Shown piece after piece: positions 1 through 9,726 of a stretch of 64,000 nucleotides of DNA; position 1 is the stretch's first letter, and each line of letters begins with the position of its first letter. The translations under genes were made by a program, and so were the position numbers. The stretch is from Tupaia tana (lineage: Eukaryota; Chordata; Mammalia; Scandentia; Tupaiidae), in assembly GCA_026018925.1 (NCBI GenBank), contig JAKSZU010000163.1, positions 124,001-188,000 of the forward strand. The letters are read 5' to 3'. The notes beneath the pieces were generated by a model, which was not told where the DNA came from, did no database searches, and saw only the letters and a list, made by a program, of their open reading frames with translations.

Positions 1-1280
1 AAGACCCTCTGGCCTTCTATCTGTGTCTCTGTGTCTCTGAGGTCTCTGTCTCCCTCTGCTCCTGTCTCGTCATTTTTTTTGGAAATTTTTCTTTTTACGA
101 CTTTTTTTAAAGGTAGAATTTCTCTCTGGCTCACAGCTCCATCTTTTGTTTTGTTAATAAGCCCTTCTGCTCCTTTCTCCCAGGCAGGAGAGTTGAGCCA
201 TTCTCTGAGAAGTTTCCACATGGATACTGGGAACTAGATATTTCAGGGCACAGGCGAAATGAATATTTTCTACTCATAATTCAGCCTCCAGCAAGCAAAG
301 CTAGTGTGGTAGGGAGCCCCTCTGGGCTTCTATCACTGTCTCTGTGTCTCTGAGGTCTCTGTCTCTCTCTGCTCCTGTCTCCTCATTTTTTTTGGTAATT
401 TTTCCTTTTTACGATTTTTTTAAAGGAAGAATTTCTCTCTGGCTCTCAGCTCCATCTTTTGTTTTGTTAATAAGCCCTTCTGCTCCTTTCTCTCAGGCAG
501 GAGAGTTGAGCCATTCGCTGAGAAGATTCCACATGGATACTGGAAACTAGATATTTCAGGGCACAGGCGAAATGAATATTTTCTACTCATAATACAGCCT
601 CCAGCAAGCAAAGCTAGTGTGGTAGGGAGCCCCTCTGGCCTTCTATCCCTGTCTCTGTGTCTCTGAGGTCTCTGTCTCTCTCTGCTCTTGTCTCCTCATT
701 TTATTTGTTAATTTTTCCTTTTAAGATTTTTTTAAAGGTAGAATTTCTCTCTGGCTCTCAGCTACATCTTTAGATTTGTTAAGAAGCCCTTCCTGTCCTT
801 TCTCCAAGGCAGGAGAGTTGAGCCATTCTCTGAGAAGATTCCACATGGATACTCGGAACTAGATATTTCAGGGCACAGGGGAAATTAAGATTTTCTACTC
901 ATAATTCAGCCTCCAGCAAGCAAAGCTAGTGTGGTAGGGAGCCCCTCTGGCCTTCTATCCCTGTCTCTGTGTCTCTGAGGTCTCTGTATCTCTCTACTCC
1001 TGTCTCATTTTTTTTGTGGTAATTTTTCCTTTTTACGATTTTTTTAAAGGTAGAATTTCTCTCTGGCTCTCAGCTCCATCTTTTGTTTTGTTAATAAGCC
1101 CTTCTGCTCCTTTCTCCCAGGCAGGAGAGTTGAGCCATTCTCTGAGAAGTTTCCACATGGATACATGGAACTAGATATTTCAGGGCACAGGCGAAATGAA
1201 GATTTTCTACTCATAATTCAGCTTCCAGCAAGCAAAGCTAGTGTGGTAGGTTGCCCCTCTGGCCTTCTATCCCTGTCTCT
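1..1280 (+). repeat. Truncated A-(J/C)-D-E module
   Basis: Units at 31 (A), 344, 657 (D) and 969 (E), then F. The unit at 344 has a J-like head and a C-like second half (tctctcagg, cattcgctgag, ataatacagcc), so the expected A-J-C-D-E five-unit module has lost one unit length. Positions 1-30 are the tail of the preceding unit, cut by the window edge. Confidence 0.88.
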
Positions 1281-1593
1281 GTGTCTCTGAGGTCTCTGTC
1301 TCTCTCTGCTCCTGTCTCCTCAATTTTTTTGGTAATTTTTCCTTTTTACGATTTTTTTAAAGGTAGAATTACTCTCTGGCTCTCAGCTCCATCTTTTCTT
1401 TTGTTAATAAGCCCTTCTGCTCCTTTCTCCCAGGCAGGAGAGTTGAGCCATTCTCTGAGAAGGTTCCACAAGGATACTGGGAACTAGATATTTCAGGGCA
1501 CAGGCGAAATGAAGATTTTCTACTCATAATTCAGCCTCCAGCAAGCAAAGCTAGTTTGGTAGGGAGCCACTCTGGTCTTCTATCCCTGTCTCT

Positions 1594-1907
1594 GTGTCTC
1601 TGAGGTCTCTGTCTCTCTCTGCTCCTGTCTCCTCATTTTTTTTTGGTAATTTTTCATTTTTACGATTTTTTTAAAGGTAGAATTTCTCTCTGGCTCTCAG
1701 CTCCATCTTTTGTTTTGTTAATAATCCCTTCTGCTCCTTTCTCCCAGGCAGGAGAGTTGAGCCATTCTCTGAGAAGATTCCACATGGATACTGGAAACTA
1801 GATATTTCAGGGCACAGGCGAAATGAAGATTTTCTACTCATAATTCAACCTCCAGCAAGCAAACCTAGTGTGGTAGGGAGCCCCTCTGGCCTTCTATCCC
1901 TGTCTCT
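1594..1907 (+). repeat. Unit type G
   Basis: Marked by agtttggtaggg and tctggtcttc just upstream, by tttttcatttttacg, and by a tail reading ctggaaactag with caacctcc (or caaactcc) and gcaaacctag. Copies at 1594, 10040, 20992, 27878, 35384, 49150 and 50711. It usually lies between F and H. Confidence 0.92.
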
Positions 1908-2220
1908 GTGTCTCTGAGGTCTCTGGCTCTCTCTGCTCTTGTCTCTTCATTTTTTTTTGGTAATTTTTCCTTTTACGATTTTTGTAAAGGTAGAATTTCT
2001 CTCTGGCTCTCAGCTCCATCTTTTGTTTTGTTAATAAGCCCTTCTGCTCCTTTCTCCCAGGCAGGAGAGTTTAGTCATTCTCTGAGAAGTTTCCACATGG
2101 ATACTGGGAACTAGATATTTCAGGGCACAGGCCAAATGATGATTTTCTACTCATAATTCAGCCTCCAGCAAGCAAAGCTACTGTGGTAGTGAGCCGCTCT
2201 GGCCTTCTATCCCTGTCTCT
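1908..2220 (+). repeat. Unit type H
   Basis: Marked by cttgtctcttcattt, ccttttacgatttttgtaaa (one T lost, one T to G), gagtttagtcattc in most copies, and a caggccaaatgatgat tail. Found at 1908, 10355, 21306, 23186, 28192 (head only), 31003, 32881, 35699, 37578, 41017, 45711, 49464, 51025 and 51963. It is the only non-consensus type present in both the left and right halves of the window, and so links the domains. Confidence 0.92.
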
Positions 2221-2533
2221 GTGTCTCTGAGGTCTCTGTCTCTCTCTGCTCCTGTCTCCTCATTTTTTTTTGGTAATTTTTCCTTTTTACGATTTTTTTA
2301 AGGTAGAATTTCTCTCCGGCTCTCAGCTCCATATTTTGTTTTCTTAATAAGCCCTTCTGCTCCTTTCTCCCAGGCAGGAGAGTTGAGCCATTCTCTGAGA
2401 AGATTCCACATGGATACTAGGAACTAGATATTTCAGGGCACAGGCTAAATGAAGATTTTCTACTCATAATTCAGCCTCCAGCAAGCAAAGCTAGTGTGGT
2501 AGGGAGCCCCTCTGGCCTTCTATCCCTGTCTCT
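2221..2533 (+). repeat. Unit type I
   Basis: Marked by gtagtgagccgctctgg upstream, ttttttaaggtag (one A lost), ctctccggctc, gttttcttaataag, atactaggaac and caggctaaatg. Always follows H. Copies at 2221, 10669, 21619, 31316, 36012 and 37891; I/K intermediates (cctcctattttt head, I-like tail) at 23499, 33194, 41330, 46024 and 52276; a degraded I-like copy at 58554. Confidence 0.9.
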
Positions 2534-2615
2534 GTGTCTCTGAGGTCTCTGTCTCTCTCTGCTCCTGTCTCCTCATTTTTTTTGGTAATTTTTCCTTTTT
2601 ACGATTTTTTTAAAG

Positions 2616-2686
2616 GTAGAATTTCTCTCTGGCTCTCAGCTCCATCTTTTGTTTCGTTAATAAGCCCTTCTGCTCCTTTCTCCCAG
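2616..2686 (+). other. Splice-site-like pair bounding 71 bp (example)
   Basis: The upstream aaag/gtagaa resembles a weak 5' splice site. Downstream, ttaataa followed by a pyrimidine run and tctcccag/g resembles a good branch region plus 3' splice site. The pair bounds 71 bp, near the lower size limit of vertebrate introns. It is conserved in most units, but pyrimidine bias alone would give the acceptor part. No evidence of transcription. Confidence 0.25.
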
Positions 2687-2694
2687 GCAGGAGA
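2679..2694 (+). repeat. Small dyad tctcc-N6-ggaga (example)
   Basis: Perfect 5-bp inverted repeat with a 6-base loop, centred on the splice-acceptor-like cag. Present in most units; type C changes tctcc to tctct. Its shortness means it may be a chance feature of purine/pyrimidine bias. Confidence 0.5.
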
Positions 2695-2703
2695 GTTGAG
2701 CCA

Positions 2704-2714
2704 TTCTCTGAGAA
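2704..2714 (+). repeat. Small dyad ttctc-t-gagaa (example)
   Basis: Perfect 5-bp inverted repeat with a single-base centre, overlapping the heat-shock-like motif on its right side. Type C breaks it to ttcgc or tttgc; most other types keep it. Confidence 0.5.
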
Positions 2715-2720
2715 GATTCC
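2711..2720 (+). promoter_or_regulatory. Heat-shock-element-like inverted pentamers (example)
   Basis: agaagattcc fits nGAAnnTTCn, two inverted heat-shock-factor pentamers. The three common alleles at this place in the family (agaagattcc, agaagtttcc, agaaggttcc) differ only in the spacer and all keep the motif. Strong HSF binding normally needs three pentamers, so function is not implied; it is given as a conserved motif of the unit. Confidence 0.35.
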
Positions 2721-2846
2721 ACATGGATACTGGGAACTAGATATTTCAGGGCACAGGCGAAATGAAGATTTTCTACTCATAATTCAGCCTCCAGCAAGCA
2801 AAGCTTGTGTGGTAGGGAGCCCCTCTGGCCTTCTATCCCTGTCTCT

Positions 2847-3160
2847 GTGTCTCTGAGGTCTCTGTCTCCATCTGCTCCTGTCTCCTCATTTTTTTTGGTA
2901 ATTTTTCTTTTCTACGACTTTTTTTAAAGGTAGAATTTCTCTCTGGCTCTCAGCTCCATCTTTTGTTTTGTTAATAAGCCCCTCTGCTCCTTTCTCTCAG
3001 GCAGGAGAGTTGAGCCATTCGCTGAGAAGTTTCCACATGGATACTGGAAACTAGATATTTCAGGGCACAGGCGAAATGAATATATTCTACTCATAATACA
3101 GCCTCCAGCAAGCAAAGCTAGTGTGGTAGGGAGCCCCTCTGGCCTTCTATCCCTGTCTCT
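2847..3160 (+). repeat. Unit type C
   Basis: Marked by tctccatctgctcc, a tttttacgact or ttctacgact T-block, tctctcagg in place of tctcccagg, cattcgctgag in place of cattctctgag, ctggaaactag, tgaatattttc and ataatacagcc. A subform at 5352, 13488, 18178 and 25063 keeps tctcccagg and has catttgctgag. Copies start at 2847, 5352, 6914, 8790, 11295, 13488, 15050, 18178, 19741, 22246, 25063, 26627, 29752, 31942, 34446, 36638 and 38517. C is nearly always followed by D. Confidence 0.93.
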
Positions 3161-3473
3161 GTGTCTCTGAGGTCTCTGTCTCTCTTTGCTCTTGTCTCCT
3201 CATTTTTTTTTGGTAATTTTTCCTTTTAAGATTTTTTTAAAGGTAGAATTTCTCTCTGGCTCTCAGCTCCATCTTTTGATTTGTTAAGAAGCCCTTCCTG
3301 TCCTTTCTCCAAGGCAGGAGAGTTGAGCCATTCTCTGAGAAGATTCCACATGGATACTCGGAACTAGATATTTCAGGGCACAGTGGATATTAAGATTTTC
3401 TACTCATAATTCAGCCTCCAGCAAGCAAAGCTAGTGTGGTAGGGAGCCCCTCTGGCCTTCTATCCCTGTCTCT
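3161..3473 (+). repeat. Unit type D
   Basis: Most divergent common type. Marked by ctcttgtctcc, ccttttaagattt (first consensus CpG gone), ttgatttgttaagaagc or tagatttgttaagaagc, cttcctgtcctttctccaag, atactcggaac, and an aggggaaattaag tail in most copies (second consensus CpG gone; the tail of this copy reads agtggatattaag). It follows C and precedes E in the usual C-D-E cassette. No copy lies right of about 39.1 kb. Confidence 0.93.
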
Positions 3474-4725
3474 GTGTCTCTGAGGTCTCTGTCTCTCTCT
3501 GCTCCTGTCTCCTCCTATTTTTTTGGTAATTTTTCCTTTTTACGATTTTTTTAAGGTAGAATTTCTCTCTGGCTCTCAGCTCCATCTTTTGTTTTCTTAA
3601 TAAGCCCTTCTGCTCCTTTCTCCCAGGCAGGAGAGTTGAGCCATTCTCTGAGAAGTTTCCACATGGATACTGGGAACTAGATATTTCAGGGCACAGGCGA
3701 AATGAAGATTTTCTACTCATAATTCAGCCTCCAGCAAGCAAAGCTAGTGTGGTAGGGAGCCCCTCTGGCCTTCTATCCCTGTCTCTGTGTCTCTAAGGTC
3801 TCTGTCTCTCTCTGCTCCTGTCTCCTCATTTTTTTGGTAATTTTTCCTTTTTACGATTTTTTGAAAGGTAGAATTTCTCTCTGGCTCTCACCTCCATCTT
3901 TTGTTTTGTTAATAAGCTTTTCTGCTCCTTTCTCCCAGGCAGGAGAGTTGAGCCATTCTCTGAGAAGTTTCCACATGGATACTGGGAACTAGATATTTCA
4001 GGGCACAGGCGAAATGAAGATTTTCTACTCATAATTCAGCTTCCAGCAAGCAAAGCTAGTGTGGTAGGGAGCCCCTCTGGCCTTCTATCCCTGTCTCTGT
4101 GTCTCTGAGGTCTCTGTCTCTCTCTGCTCCTGTCTCCTCATTTTTTGGTAATTTTTCCTTTTTACGAATTTTTTTTAAAGGTAGAATTTCTCTCTGGCTC
4201 TCAGCTCCATCTCTTGTTTTGTTAATAAGCACTTCTGCTCCTTTCTCCCAGGCAGGAGAGTTGAACCATTCTCTGAGAAGATTCCACATGGATACTGGGA
4301 ACTAGATATTTCAGGGCACAGGCGAAATGAAGATTTTCTACTCATAATTCAGCCTCAAGCAAGCAAAGCTAGTGTGGTAGGGAGCCCCTCTGGCCTTCTA
4401 TCCCTGTCTCCGTGTCTCTGAGGTCTCTGTCTATCTCTGCTCCTCTCTCCTCATATTTTTTGGTAATTTTTCCTTTTTTACGATTTTTTTAAATGTAGAA
4501 TTTCTCTCTGGCTCTCAGCTCCATCTTTTGTTTTGTTAATAAGCCCTTCTGCTCCTTTCTCCCAGGCAGGAGAGTTGAGCCATTCTCTGAGAAGTTTCCA
4601 CATGGATACTGGGAACTAGATATTTCAGGGCACAGGCGAAATGAAGATTTTCTACTCATAATTCAGCCTCCAACAAGCAAAGCTAGTGTGGTAGGAAGCC
4701 CCTCTGGCCTTCTATCTGTGTCTCT
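3474..4725 (+). repeat. Unit types K, L, M, N (four-unit segment)
   Basis: K (3474): cctcctatttttttgg, ttttttaaggtag, gttttcttaataag. L (3787): ctctaaggtctc, ttttttgaaagg, cacctccatc, aagcttttctgc. M (4099): cattttttggtaa, acgaattttttttaaag, aagcacttctgc, ttgaaccattc. N (4412): ctccgtgtctc, tcctctctcctcat, ttaaatgtag. The set returns at 11922-12861 as K-M-N without L. It occurs nowhere else as a group. Confidence 0.88.
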
Positions 4726-5038
4726 GTGTCTCTGAGGTCTCTGTCTCCCTCTGCTCCTGTCTCGTCATTTTTTTTGGAAATTTTTTTTTTTACGACTTTT
4801 TTTAAAGGTAGAATTTCTCTCTGGCTCTCAGCTCCATCTTTTGTTTTGTTAATAAGCCCTCCTGCTCCTTTCTCCCAGGCAGGAGAGTTGAGCCATTCTC
4901 TGAGAAGTTTCCACATGGATACTGGGAACTAGATATTTCAGGGCACAGGCGAAATGAAGATTTTCTACTCATAATTCAGACTCCAGCAAGCAAAGCTAGT
5001 GTGGTAGGGAGCCCCTCTGGCCTTCTATCCCTGTCTCT
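4726..5038 (+). repeat. Unit type A
   Basis: Marked by ctgtctcgtcattt, tttggaaattttt and acgacttttttt, preceded by tctatctgtgtctc. Eleven copies start at 31, 4726, 6289, 8164, 12862, 14425, 16302, 17553, 19116, 24125 and 26002, and none lies further right. Three subforms differ at one base: gccctcctgc (4726, 8164, 12862), gccctactgc (16302, 24125) and gcccttctgc (the rest). A follows a unit whose tail reads cctccaacaagc and gtaggaagcc, so the marker set spans the unit junction. Confidence 0.93.
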
Positions 5039-5976
5039 GTGTCTCTGAGGTCTCTGTCTCTCTCTGCTCCTGTCTCCTCATTTTTTTTGGTAATTTTTCC
5101 TTTTTACGATTTTTTTAAAGGTAGAATTTCTCTCTGTCTCTCAGCTCCATCTTTTGTTTTGTTAATAAGCCCTTCTGCTCCTTTCTCCCAGGCAGGAGAG
5201 TTGAGCCATTCTCTGAGATGATTCCACATGGATACTGGGAACTAGATATTTCAGGGCACAGGTGAAATGAAGATTTTCTACTCATAATTCAGCCTCCAGC
5301 AAGCAAAGCTAGTGTGGTAGGGAGCCCCTCTGGCCTTCTATCCCTGTCTCTGTGTCTCTGAGGTCTCTGTCTCCATCTGCTCCTGTCTCCTCAATTTTTG
5401 GTAATTTTTCTTTTTTACGACTTTTTTTAAAGGTAGAATTTCTCTCTGGCTCTCAGCTCCATCTTTTGTTTTGTTAATAAGCCCTTCTGCTCCTTTCTCC
5501 CAGGCAGGAGAGTTGAGCCATTTGCTGAGAAGATTCCACATGGATACTGGAAACTAGATATTTCAGGGCACAGGCGAAATGAATATTTTCTACTCATAAT
5601 ACAGCCTCCAGCAAGCAAAGCTAGTGTGGTAGGGAGCCCCTCTGGCCTTCTATCCCTGTCTCTGTGTCTCTGATGTCTCTGTCTCTCTCTGCTCTTGTCT
5701 CCTCATTTTTTTTTGGTAATTTTTCCTTTTAAGATTTTTTTAAAGGTAGAATTTCTCTCTGGCTCTCAGCTACATCTTTTGATTTGTTAAGAAGCCCTTC
5801 CTGTCCTTTCTCCAAGGCAGGAGAGTGGAGCCATTCTCTGAGAAGATTCCACATGGATACTCGGAACTAGATATTTCAGGGCACAGGGGAAATTAAGATT
5901 TTCTACTCATAATTCAGCCTCCAGCAAGCAAAGCTAGTGTGGTAGGGAGCCCCTCTGGCCTTCTATCCCTGTCTCT

Positions 5977-6288
5977 GTGTCTCTGAGGTCTCTGTATCTC
6001 TCTACTCCTGTCTCATTTTTTTTGTGGTAATTTTTCCTTTTTACGATTTTTTTAAAGGTAGAATTTCTCTCTGGCTCTCAGCTCCATCTTTTGTTTTGTT
6101 AATAAGCCCTTCTGCTCCTTTCTCCCAGGCAGGAGAGTTGAGCCATTCTCTGAGAAGATTCCACATGGATACTGGGAACTAGATATTTCAGGGCACAGGC
6201 GAAATGAAGATTTTCTACTCATAATTCAGCCTCCAACAAGCAAAGCTAGTGTGGTAGGAAGCCCCTCTGGCCTTCTATCTGTGTCTCT
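5977..6288 (+). repeat. Unit type E
   Basis: Marked by ctgtatctctctactcc (or ctccctactcc) and ctgtctcatttttttt followed by gtggtaa, which replaces the usual cctcatttttttt. E closes the C-D-E cassette. Its tail depends on what follows: gtttccacatggatacatgg before F, cctccaacaagc plus gtaggaagcc before A, and G- or I-like tails in some copies before H. The head is therefore shared while the tail tracks the next unit. Confidence 0.92.
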
Positions 6289-8163
6289 GTGTCTCTGAGG
6301 TCTCTGTCTCCCTCTGCTCCTGTCTCGTCATTTTTTTTGGAAATTTTTCTTTTTACGACTTTTTTTAAAGGTAGAATTTCTCTCTGGCTCTCAGCTCCAT
6401 CTTTTGTTTTGTTAATAAGCCCTTCTGCTCCTTTCTCCCAGGCAGGAGAGTTGAGCCATTCTCTGAGAAGTTTCCACATGGATACTGGGAACTAGATATT
6501 TCAGGGCACAGGCGAAATGAATATTTTCTACTCATAATTCAGCCTCCAGCAAGCAAAGCTAGTGTGGTAGGGAGCCCCTCTGGCCTTCTATCCCTGTCTC
6601 TGTGTCTCTGAGGTCTCTGTCTCTCTCTGCTCCTGTCTCCTCATTTTTTTTGGTAATTTTTCCTTTTTACGATTTTTTAAAGGTAGAATTTCTCTCTGGC
6701 TCTCAGCTCCATCTTTTGTTTCGTTAATAAGCCCTTCTGCTCCTTTCTCCCAGGCAGGAGAGTTGAGCCATTCTCTGAGAAGATTCCACATGGATACTGG
6801 GAACTAGATATTTCAGGGCACAGGCGAAATGAAGATTTTCTACTCATAATTCAGCCTCCAGCAAGCAAAGCTAGTGTGGTAGGGAGCCCCTCTGGCCTTC
6901 TATCCCTGTCTCTGAGTCTCTGAGGTCTCTGTCTCCATCTGCTCCTGTCTCCTCATTTTTTTTAGTAATTTTTCTTTTTTACGACTTTTTTTAAAGGTAG
7001 AATTTCTCTCTGGCTCTCAGCTCCATCTTTTGTTTTGTTAATAAGCCCTTCTGCTCCTTTCTCTCAGGCAGGAGAGTTGAGCCATTCGCTGAGAAGATTC
7101 CACATGGATACTGGAAACTAGATATTTCAGGGCACAGGCGAAATGAATATTTTCTACTCATAATACAGCCTCCAGCAAGCAAAGCTAGTGTGGTAGGGAG
7201 CCCCTCTGGCCTTCTATCCCTGTCTCTGTGTCTCTGAGGTCTCTGTCTCTCTCTGCTCTTGTCTCCTCATTTTTTTGGTAATTTTTCCTTTTAAGATTTT
7301 TTTAAAGGTAGAATTTCTCTCTGGCTCTCAGCTTCATCTTTAGATTTGTTAAGAAGCCCTTCCTGTCCTTTCTCCAAGGCAGGAGAGTTGAGCCATTCTC
7401 TGAGAAGATTCCACATGGGTACTCGGAACTAGATATTTCAGGGCACAGGGGAAATTAAGATTTTCTACTCATAATTCAGCCTCCAGCAAGCAAAGCTAGT
7501 GTGGTAGGGAGCCCCTCTGGCCTTCTATACCTGTCTCTGTGTCTCTGAGGTCTCTGTATCTCTCTACTACTGTCTCATTTTTTTTGTGGTAATTTTTCCT
7601 TTTTACGATTTTTTTAAAGGTAGAATTTCTCTCTGGCTCTCAGCTCCATCTTTTGTTTTGTTAATAAGCCCTTCTGCTCCTTTCTCCCAGGCAGGAGAGT
7701 TGAACCATTCTCTGAGAAGTTTCCACATGGATACATGGAACTAGATATTTCAGGGCACAGGCGAAATGAAGATTTTCTACTCATAATTCAGCCTCCAGCA
7801 AGCAAAGCTAGTGTGGTAGGTTGACCCTCTGGCCTTCTATCCCTGTCTCTGTGTCTCTGAGGTCTCTGTCTCTCTCTGCTCCTGTCTCCTCATTTTTTTT
7901 GGTAATTTTTCCTTTTTACGATTTTTTTAAAGGTAGAATTACTCTCTGGCTCTCAGCTCCATCTTTTCTTTTGTTAATAAGCCCTTCTGCTCCTTTCTCC
8001 CAGGCAGGAGAGTTGAGCCATTCTCTGAGAAGTTTCCACATGGATACTGGGAACTAGATATTTCAGGGCACAGGCGAAATGATGATTTTCTACTCATAAT
8101 TCAGCCTCCAACAAGCAAAGCTAGTGTGGTAGGAAGCCCCTCTGGCCTTCTATCTGTGTCTCT
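6289..8163 (+). repeat. Six-unit module A-J-C-D-E-F (1875 bp)
   Basis: A at 6289, J at 6602, C at 6914, D at 7228, E at 7539, F at 7851, then A again at 8164. The F-to-A junction bypasses G-N, which is the step that makes this module differ from the long form. Matches 14425-16301 at an offset of 8136-8138 bp. Confidence 0.88.
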
Positions 8164-9726
8164 GTGTCTCTGAGGTCTCTGTCTCCCTCTGCTCCTGTCT
8201 CGTCATTTTTTTTGGAAATTTTTTTTTTTACGACTTTTTTTAAAGGTAGAATTTCTCTCTGGCTCTCAGCTCCATCTTTTGTTTTGTTAATAAGCCCTCC
8301 TGCTCCTTTCTCCCAGGCAGGAGAGTTGAGCCATTCTCTGAGAAGTTTCCACATGGATACTGGGAACTAGATATTTCAGGGCACAGGCGAAATGAATATT
8401 TTCTACTCATAATTCAGCCTCCAGCAAGCAAAGCTAGTGTGGTAGGGAACCCCTCTGGCCTTCTATCCCTGTCTCTGTGTCTCTGAGGTCTCTGTCTCTC
8501 TCTGCTCCTGTCTCCTCATTTTTTTTGGTAATTTTTCCTTTTTACGATTTTTTTAAAGGTAGAATTTCTCTCTGGCTCTCAGCTCCATCTTTTGTTTCGT
8601 TAATAAGCCCTTCTGCTCCTTTCTCCCAGGCAGGAGAGTTGAGCCATTCTCTGAGAAGATTCCACATGGATACTGGGAACTAGATATTTCAGGGCACAGG
8701 CGAAATGAAGATTTTCTACTCATAATTCAGCCTCCAGCAAGCAAAGCTAGTGTGGTAGGGAGCCCCTCTGGCCTTCTATCCCTGTCTCTGTGTCTATGAG
8801 GTCTCTGTCTCCATCTGCTCCTGTCTCCTCATTTTTTTTGGTAATTTTTCTTTTTTACGATTTTTTTAAAGGTAGAATTTCTCTCTGGCTCTCAGCTCCA
8901 TCTTTTGTTTTGTTAATAAGCCCTTCTGCTCCTTTCTCTCAGGCAGGAGAGTTGAGCCATTCGCTGAGAAGATTCCACATGGATACTGGAAACTAGATAT
9001 TTCAGGGCACAGGCGAAATGAATATTTTCTACTCATAATACAGCCTCCAGCAAGCAAAGCTAGTGTGGTAGGGAGCCCCTCTGGCCTTCTATCCCTGTCT
9101 CTGTGTCTCTGAGGTCTCTGTCTCTCTCTGCTCTTGTCTCCTCATTTTATTTGGTAATTTTTCCTTTTAAGATTTTTTTAAAGGTAGAATTTCTCTCTGG
9201 CTCTCAGCTACATCTTTAGATTTGTTAAGAAGCCCTTCCTGTCCTTTCTCCAAGGCAGGAGAGTTGAGCCATTCTCTGAGAAGATTCCACATGGATACTC
9301 GGAACTAGATATTTCAGGGCACAGGGGAAATTAAGATTTTCTACTCATAATTCAGCCTCCAGCATGCAAAGCTAGTGTGGTAGGGAGCCCCTCTGGCCTT
9401 CTATCCCTGTCTCTGTGTCTCTGAGGTCTCTGTACCTCTCTACTCCTGTCTCATTTTTTTTGTGGTAATTTTTCCTTTTTACGATTTTTTTAAAGGTAGA
9501 ATTTCTCTCTGGCTCTCAGCTCCATCTTTTGTTTTGTTAATAAGCCCTTCTGCTCCTTTCTCCCAGGAAGGAGAGTTGAGCCATTCTCTGAGAAGTTTCC
9601 ACATGGATACATGGAACTAGATATTTCAGGGCACAGGCGAAATGAAGATTTTCTACTCATAATTCAGCCTCCAGCAAGCAAAGCTAGTGTGGTAGGTTGC
9701 CCCTCTGGCCTTCTATCCCTGTCTCT

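Larger units (their letters stand above)
2534..2846 (+). repeat. Reference unit, type J (313 bp), anatomy of the repeat
   Basis: Close to the consensus, so used as the reference. CT-rich arm 2534-2574; T-tract block 2575-2616 with tacgat (first CpG); second CT-rich arm 2617-2686 containing gttaataag and ending in tctcccag; mixed segment from 2687 holding two small dyads, gagaagattcc, cacatgg, and caggcgaaatg (second CpG); tail with cagcaagcaaag and gtgtggtaggg leading back to the CT arm. Type J is marked by gtttcgttaa, an extra CpG. J units also lie at 6602, 8477, 10982, 14738, 17866, 19429, 26315, 29439, 31629, 34133, 36325 and 38204. At 21933 the marker reads gtttcctt. J normally sits directly before type C. 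Confidence 0.95.
4726..6288 (+). repeat. Five-unit module A-B'-C-D-E (1563 bp)
   Basis: A at 4726, B' at 5039, C (catttgctgag subform, with caatttttggtaa) at 5352, D at 5664, E at 5977. It corresponds unit for unit to 12862-14424 at an offset of 8136 bp, sharing ctctgtctctcag and caggtgaaatg in B'. Confidence 0.88.
1281..9726 (+). repeat. 27-unit higher-order repeat, copy 1 (8446 bp)
   Basis: Unit order is F-G-H-I-J-C-D-K-L-M-N-A-B'-C-D-E-A-J-C-D-E-F-A-J-C-D-E, then F again at 9727. B' (5039) is a near-consensus unit with ctctgtctctcag and caggtgaaatg. Offsets to copy 2 are 8446-8448 bp before type L and 8136-8138 bp after it, the difference being one unit. Within the copy the A-to-A modules are 1563 bp (4726), 1875 bp (6289) and 1563 bp (8164 to F at 9727). 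Confidence 0.9.

Noticed and set aside
31-237. Repeated plus-strand open frame of about 68 codons (V/M-SLRSL...HMDTGN) in most units
   Set aside because: It begins at GTG, not ATG, recurs because the pyrimidine-rich strand is short of stops, and breaks wherever the T-tracts change length. The unit is 313 bp, so frames do not join across units. No promoter, codon constraint or known domain is visible.
2534-2846. CENP-B box or alpha-satellite relationship
   Set aside because: No match to the TTCG-N4-A-N2-CGGG pattern in the consensus, and the unit length and sequence do not resemble 171-bp alpha satellite. The attcg in type C lacks the rest of the box.
6588-6791. Minus-strand frames of 61-95 codons rich in K, E, Q and R
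   Set aside because: They are the purine-rich complement of the CT arms. Length and C-terminal frame vary with every T-tract indel, and many begin at TTG. No evidence of selection on the protein.
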